Positions 35,058 to 36,084 of a DNA stretch of 36,084 nucleotides are shown here, one piece after another. Both the position numbers and the translations under genes were made by a program. This stretch comes from Bacteroidota bacterium (GTDB lineage: Bacteria > Bacteroidota > Bacteroidia > AKYH767-A > OLB10). The notes under the pieces were generated by a model. The model worked only from the letters and a program-made list of their open reading frames with translations. It made no database searches and was not told the origin of the DNA. The first letter of the stretch is position 1. Each line of letters begins with the position of its first letter. The stretch lies in NCBI GenBank assembly GCA_016721435.1, contig JADKIC010000034.1, positions 1 through 36,084 of the forward strand, given 5' to 3'.

Positions 35058-35074
35058 CCATCGCGAGCGAAAAT
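35058..35074. repeat. Copy of dispersed 17-bp element CCATCGCGAGCGAAAAT
   Basis: Identical in reverse complement at 28234-28250; the first 11 bases also occur at 19558-19568. Followed here by CTCCGCAAGGAG, a small hairpin. Confidence 0.7.
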
Positions 35075-35203
35075 CTCCGCAAGGAGATAGAGCCTCACGA
35101 CTTCTGACTACTTTGCTTTTTTGGTAGAACAGAAGTTGACTGTTGCAGTAGAGATTATTCTTGCAGAGAACTTCCGAGATGAGGTGAGACTCTGCTCGCT
35201 GTT

Positions 35204-36084
35204 TTATTTAAGTTGAAGTGAATTTGGGAGCATTAATGAAAATGGTAATGCTTGCGAATAATCTAATTCTGGATATTCAAACCTATTCAGTAGGATGTTA
35301 TGTAATAAATTTGATGCTGCATGTAGTAGTTCTTCTCGCTTTGCAACAAGCAGGCTTTTTCCCCAGTTTTTGAGCTAAAAACCATTTCTCGATTAATCGT
35401 GCACTTCGTCCGTTTCCATCATTCAGGGGGTGAATCTTTACAAAGACTAAATGAATCATTGCTGCGAAAAAGAATACTTCCACTTGTTGTCAATTCTTGT
35501 TGAAGCAATATTTCGGAATCATGATAAAATTTTTCCATTTCACCTTTAACTTCTGAAGGGAGCGCAGCTACATATTCAATCCTTCCCTCAGGAGTACTCA
35601 CATACATGTTCTGTGTTCTGATTTTGCCTTGCAGGTGTTTAGCTACAATATGCCTGCTCAAAATCTTGAGAGCTTCTTCTATGTTTTCTTATTAAGCACT
35701 GGTTTTTGCAAATGTGTACAGGCAGTATACACAGGTCATCTGTTTTCTTAGTATAATCGGGTAAAAATTCAATTGCCATATTTTTATGCTTGATAAAGGA
35801 ATCTAAATCAATTTCTTCGCCTTCTATTTTACTGGAATAAACGGAGGACCACTCTGAAGTAGAAACTAAAACTTTCAGTTGATATTTCTGCCTCTGCAAA
35901 TTACTAAGTCAGTTTCAGGTCTTCTTACCTGTAAATTGTATTGCTCCAACAAATCAATAGGTATGATCTTTAATTTTCCTTTTCATTCCATGAAAGCTCT
36001 GTTGTTGAAGACTTTTTGTTTGGGTATTATTGGCTAAATTAGCATAATTAGATTCTCTTTCAGGAATGACTAGCCAAACCACAT
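35204..36084 (-). pseudogene. Fic family protein, 5' partial, multiply frameshifted
   Basis: Fic enzymes transfer AMP (or other phosphate-containing groups) onto target proteins. Joining frames from the right edge gives: QSFHGMKRKIK.IIPIDLLEQ, then YNLQVRRPETD; EWSSVYSSKIEGEEIDLDSF, whose S-S-K-I-E-G matches the [S/T]xxxE[G/N] inhibitory-helix motif N-terminal to the core; LNKKNIEEALKILSRHIVAK; the Fic core IHPLNDGNGRSARLIEKW (canonical HPFxDGNGR, here with Leu for Phe); and a tail ending FEYPELDYSQALPFSLMLPN. The reconstructed stop is at 35204-35206. At least five frame changes in 880 bp (around 35290, 35345, 35470, 35680 and 35970). Either a decayed gene or, more likely given the trend along the window, poor sequence at a contig end. 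No antitoxin partner gene seen; the inhibitory motif is in cis. Confidence 0.8.

Noticed and set aside
1..36084. tRNA, rRNA, insertion-sequence transposase or prophage
   Set aside because: No TPsiC-like GTTCRANNC with a matching cloverleaf, no rRNA-like stretch, and no transposase, integrase or phage structural gene was recognised. The S74 domain occurs in a T9SS surface protein, not in a phage module.

Overview
The window reads as a chromosomal segment of a Bacteroidota bacterium (Flavobacteriales/Sphingobacteriales/Chitinophagales-like; genus not assignable by eye). Six proteins end in the C-terminal sorting domain of the type IX secretion system (T9SS). Promoter-like TAnnTTTG boxes occur and Shine-Dalgarno sequences are largely absent. 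The housekeeping genes are of Bacteroidota type: a class Ia NrdA whose key cysteines match eukaryotic R1 numbering, asnS beside rpoN, LysRS with a C-terminal tail, and a stand-alone dxs. No rRNA, tRNA, CRISPR array, insertion-sequence transposase or prophage was recognised.

Layout. 1-15 kb is mostly secreted or surface proteins plus metabolism: the 3' end of a T9SS protein, nrdA (-), a BNR/Asp-box beta-propeller T9SS protein (-), an aldo/keto reductase (-), an SGNH-hydrolase-like T9SS protein (+), a 1358-residue thermolysin-like (M4) T9SS protease (+) and an AI-2E/PerM permease (+) interrupted near its 3' end by about 220 bp of non-coding repeat DNA. 15-20.5 kb (all -) carries a CarboxypepD_reg-like protein behind an M28-PDZ aminopeptidase, lysS and a PAP2-like membrane protein. 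20.8-26 kb (all -) carries two adjacent T9SS surface proteins, the larger with a peptidase S74 chaperone domain, and upstream a small stand-alone LuxR-type HTH protein. 26-33.6 kb has rpoN and asnS (-), a DUF6922/AbiEii toxin-antitoxin pair (-), dxs (+) and purN (-). 33.6-36 kb has a small membrane protein, a NUMOD4/HNH-HTH protein (+) and a Fic protein (-) that runs off the end.

Reading-frame quality. At least ten genes are broken by one- or two-base slips, nearly all at homopolymer runs (dxs twice, rpoN once, purN twice). The slips become denser from left to right: one in the first 15 kb, at least eight in the last 1.7 kb. Because essential genes are affected, most are probably sequencing errors of a long-read or low-coverage contig end rather than real pseudogenes. 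Coordinates for broken genes span the reconstructed whole gene. The perM interruption is different in kind: about 220 bp of extra DNA separates the body of the gene from its recognisable last exon-like tail, which would be a genuine insertion.

Intergenic DNA is unusually rich in short repeats that mark gene ends: an identical 32-bp heptad repeat fused to the stop codons of nrdA and asnS (a variant follows dxs), two different long imperfect inverted repeats each starting about 13 nt after a stop codon, a 36-bp/15-bp tandem array behind rpoN, and an 8-bp tandem array upstream of lysS. These, the perM insertion and the S74-T9SS architecture are the most interesting signals. I see no complete novel multi-gene system.
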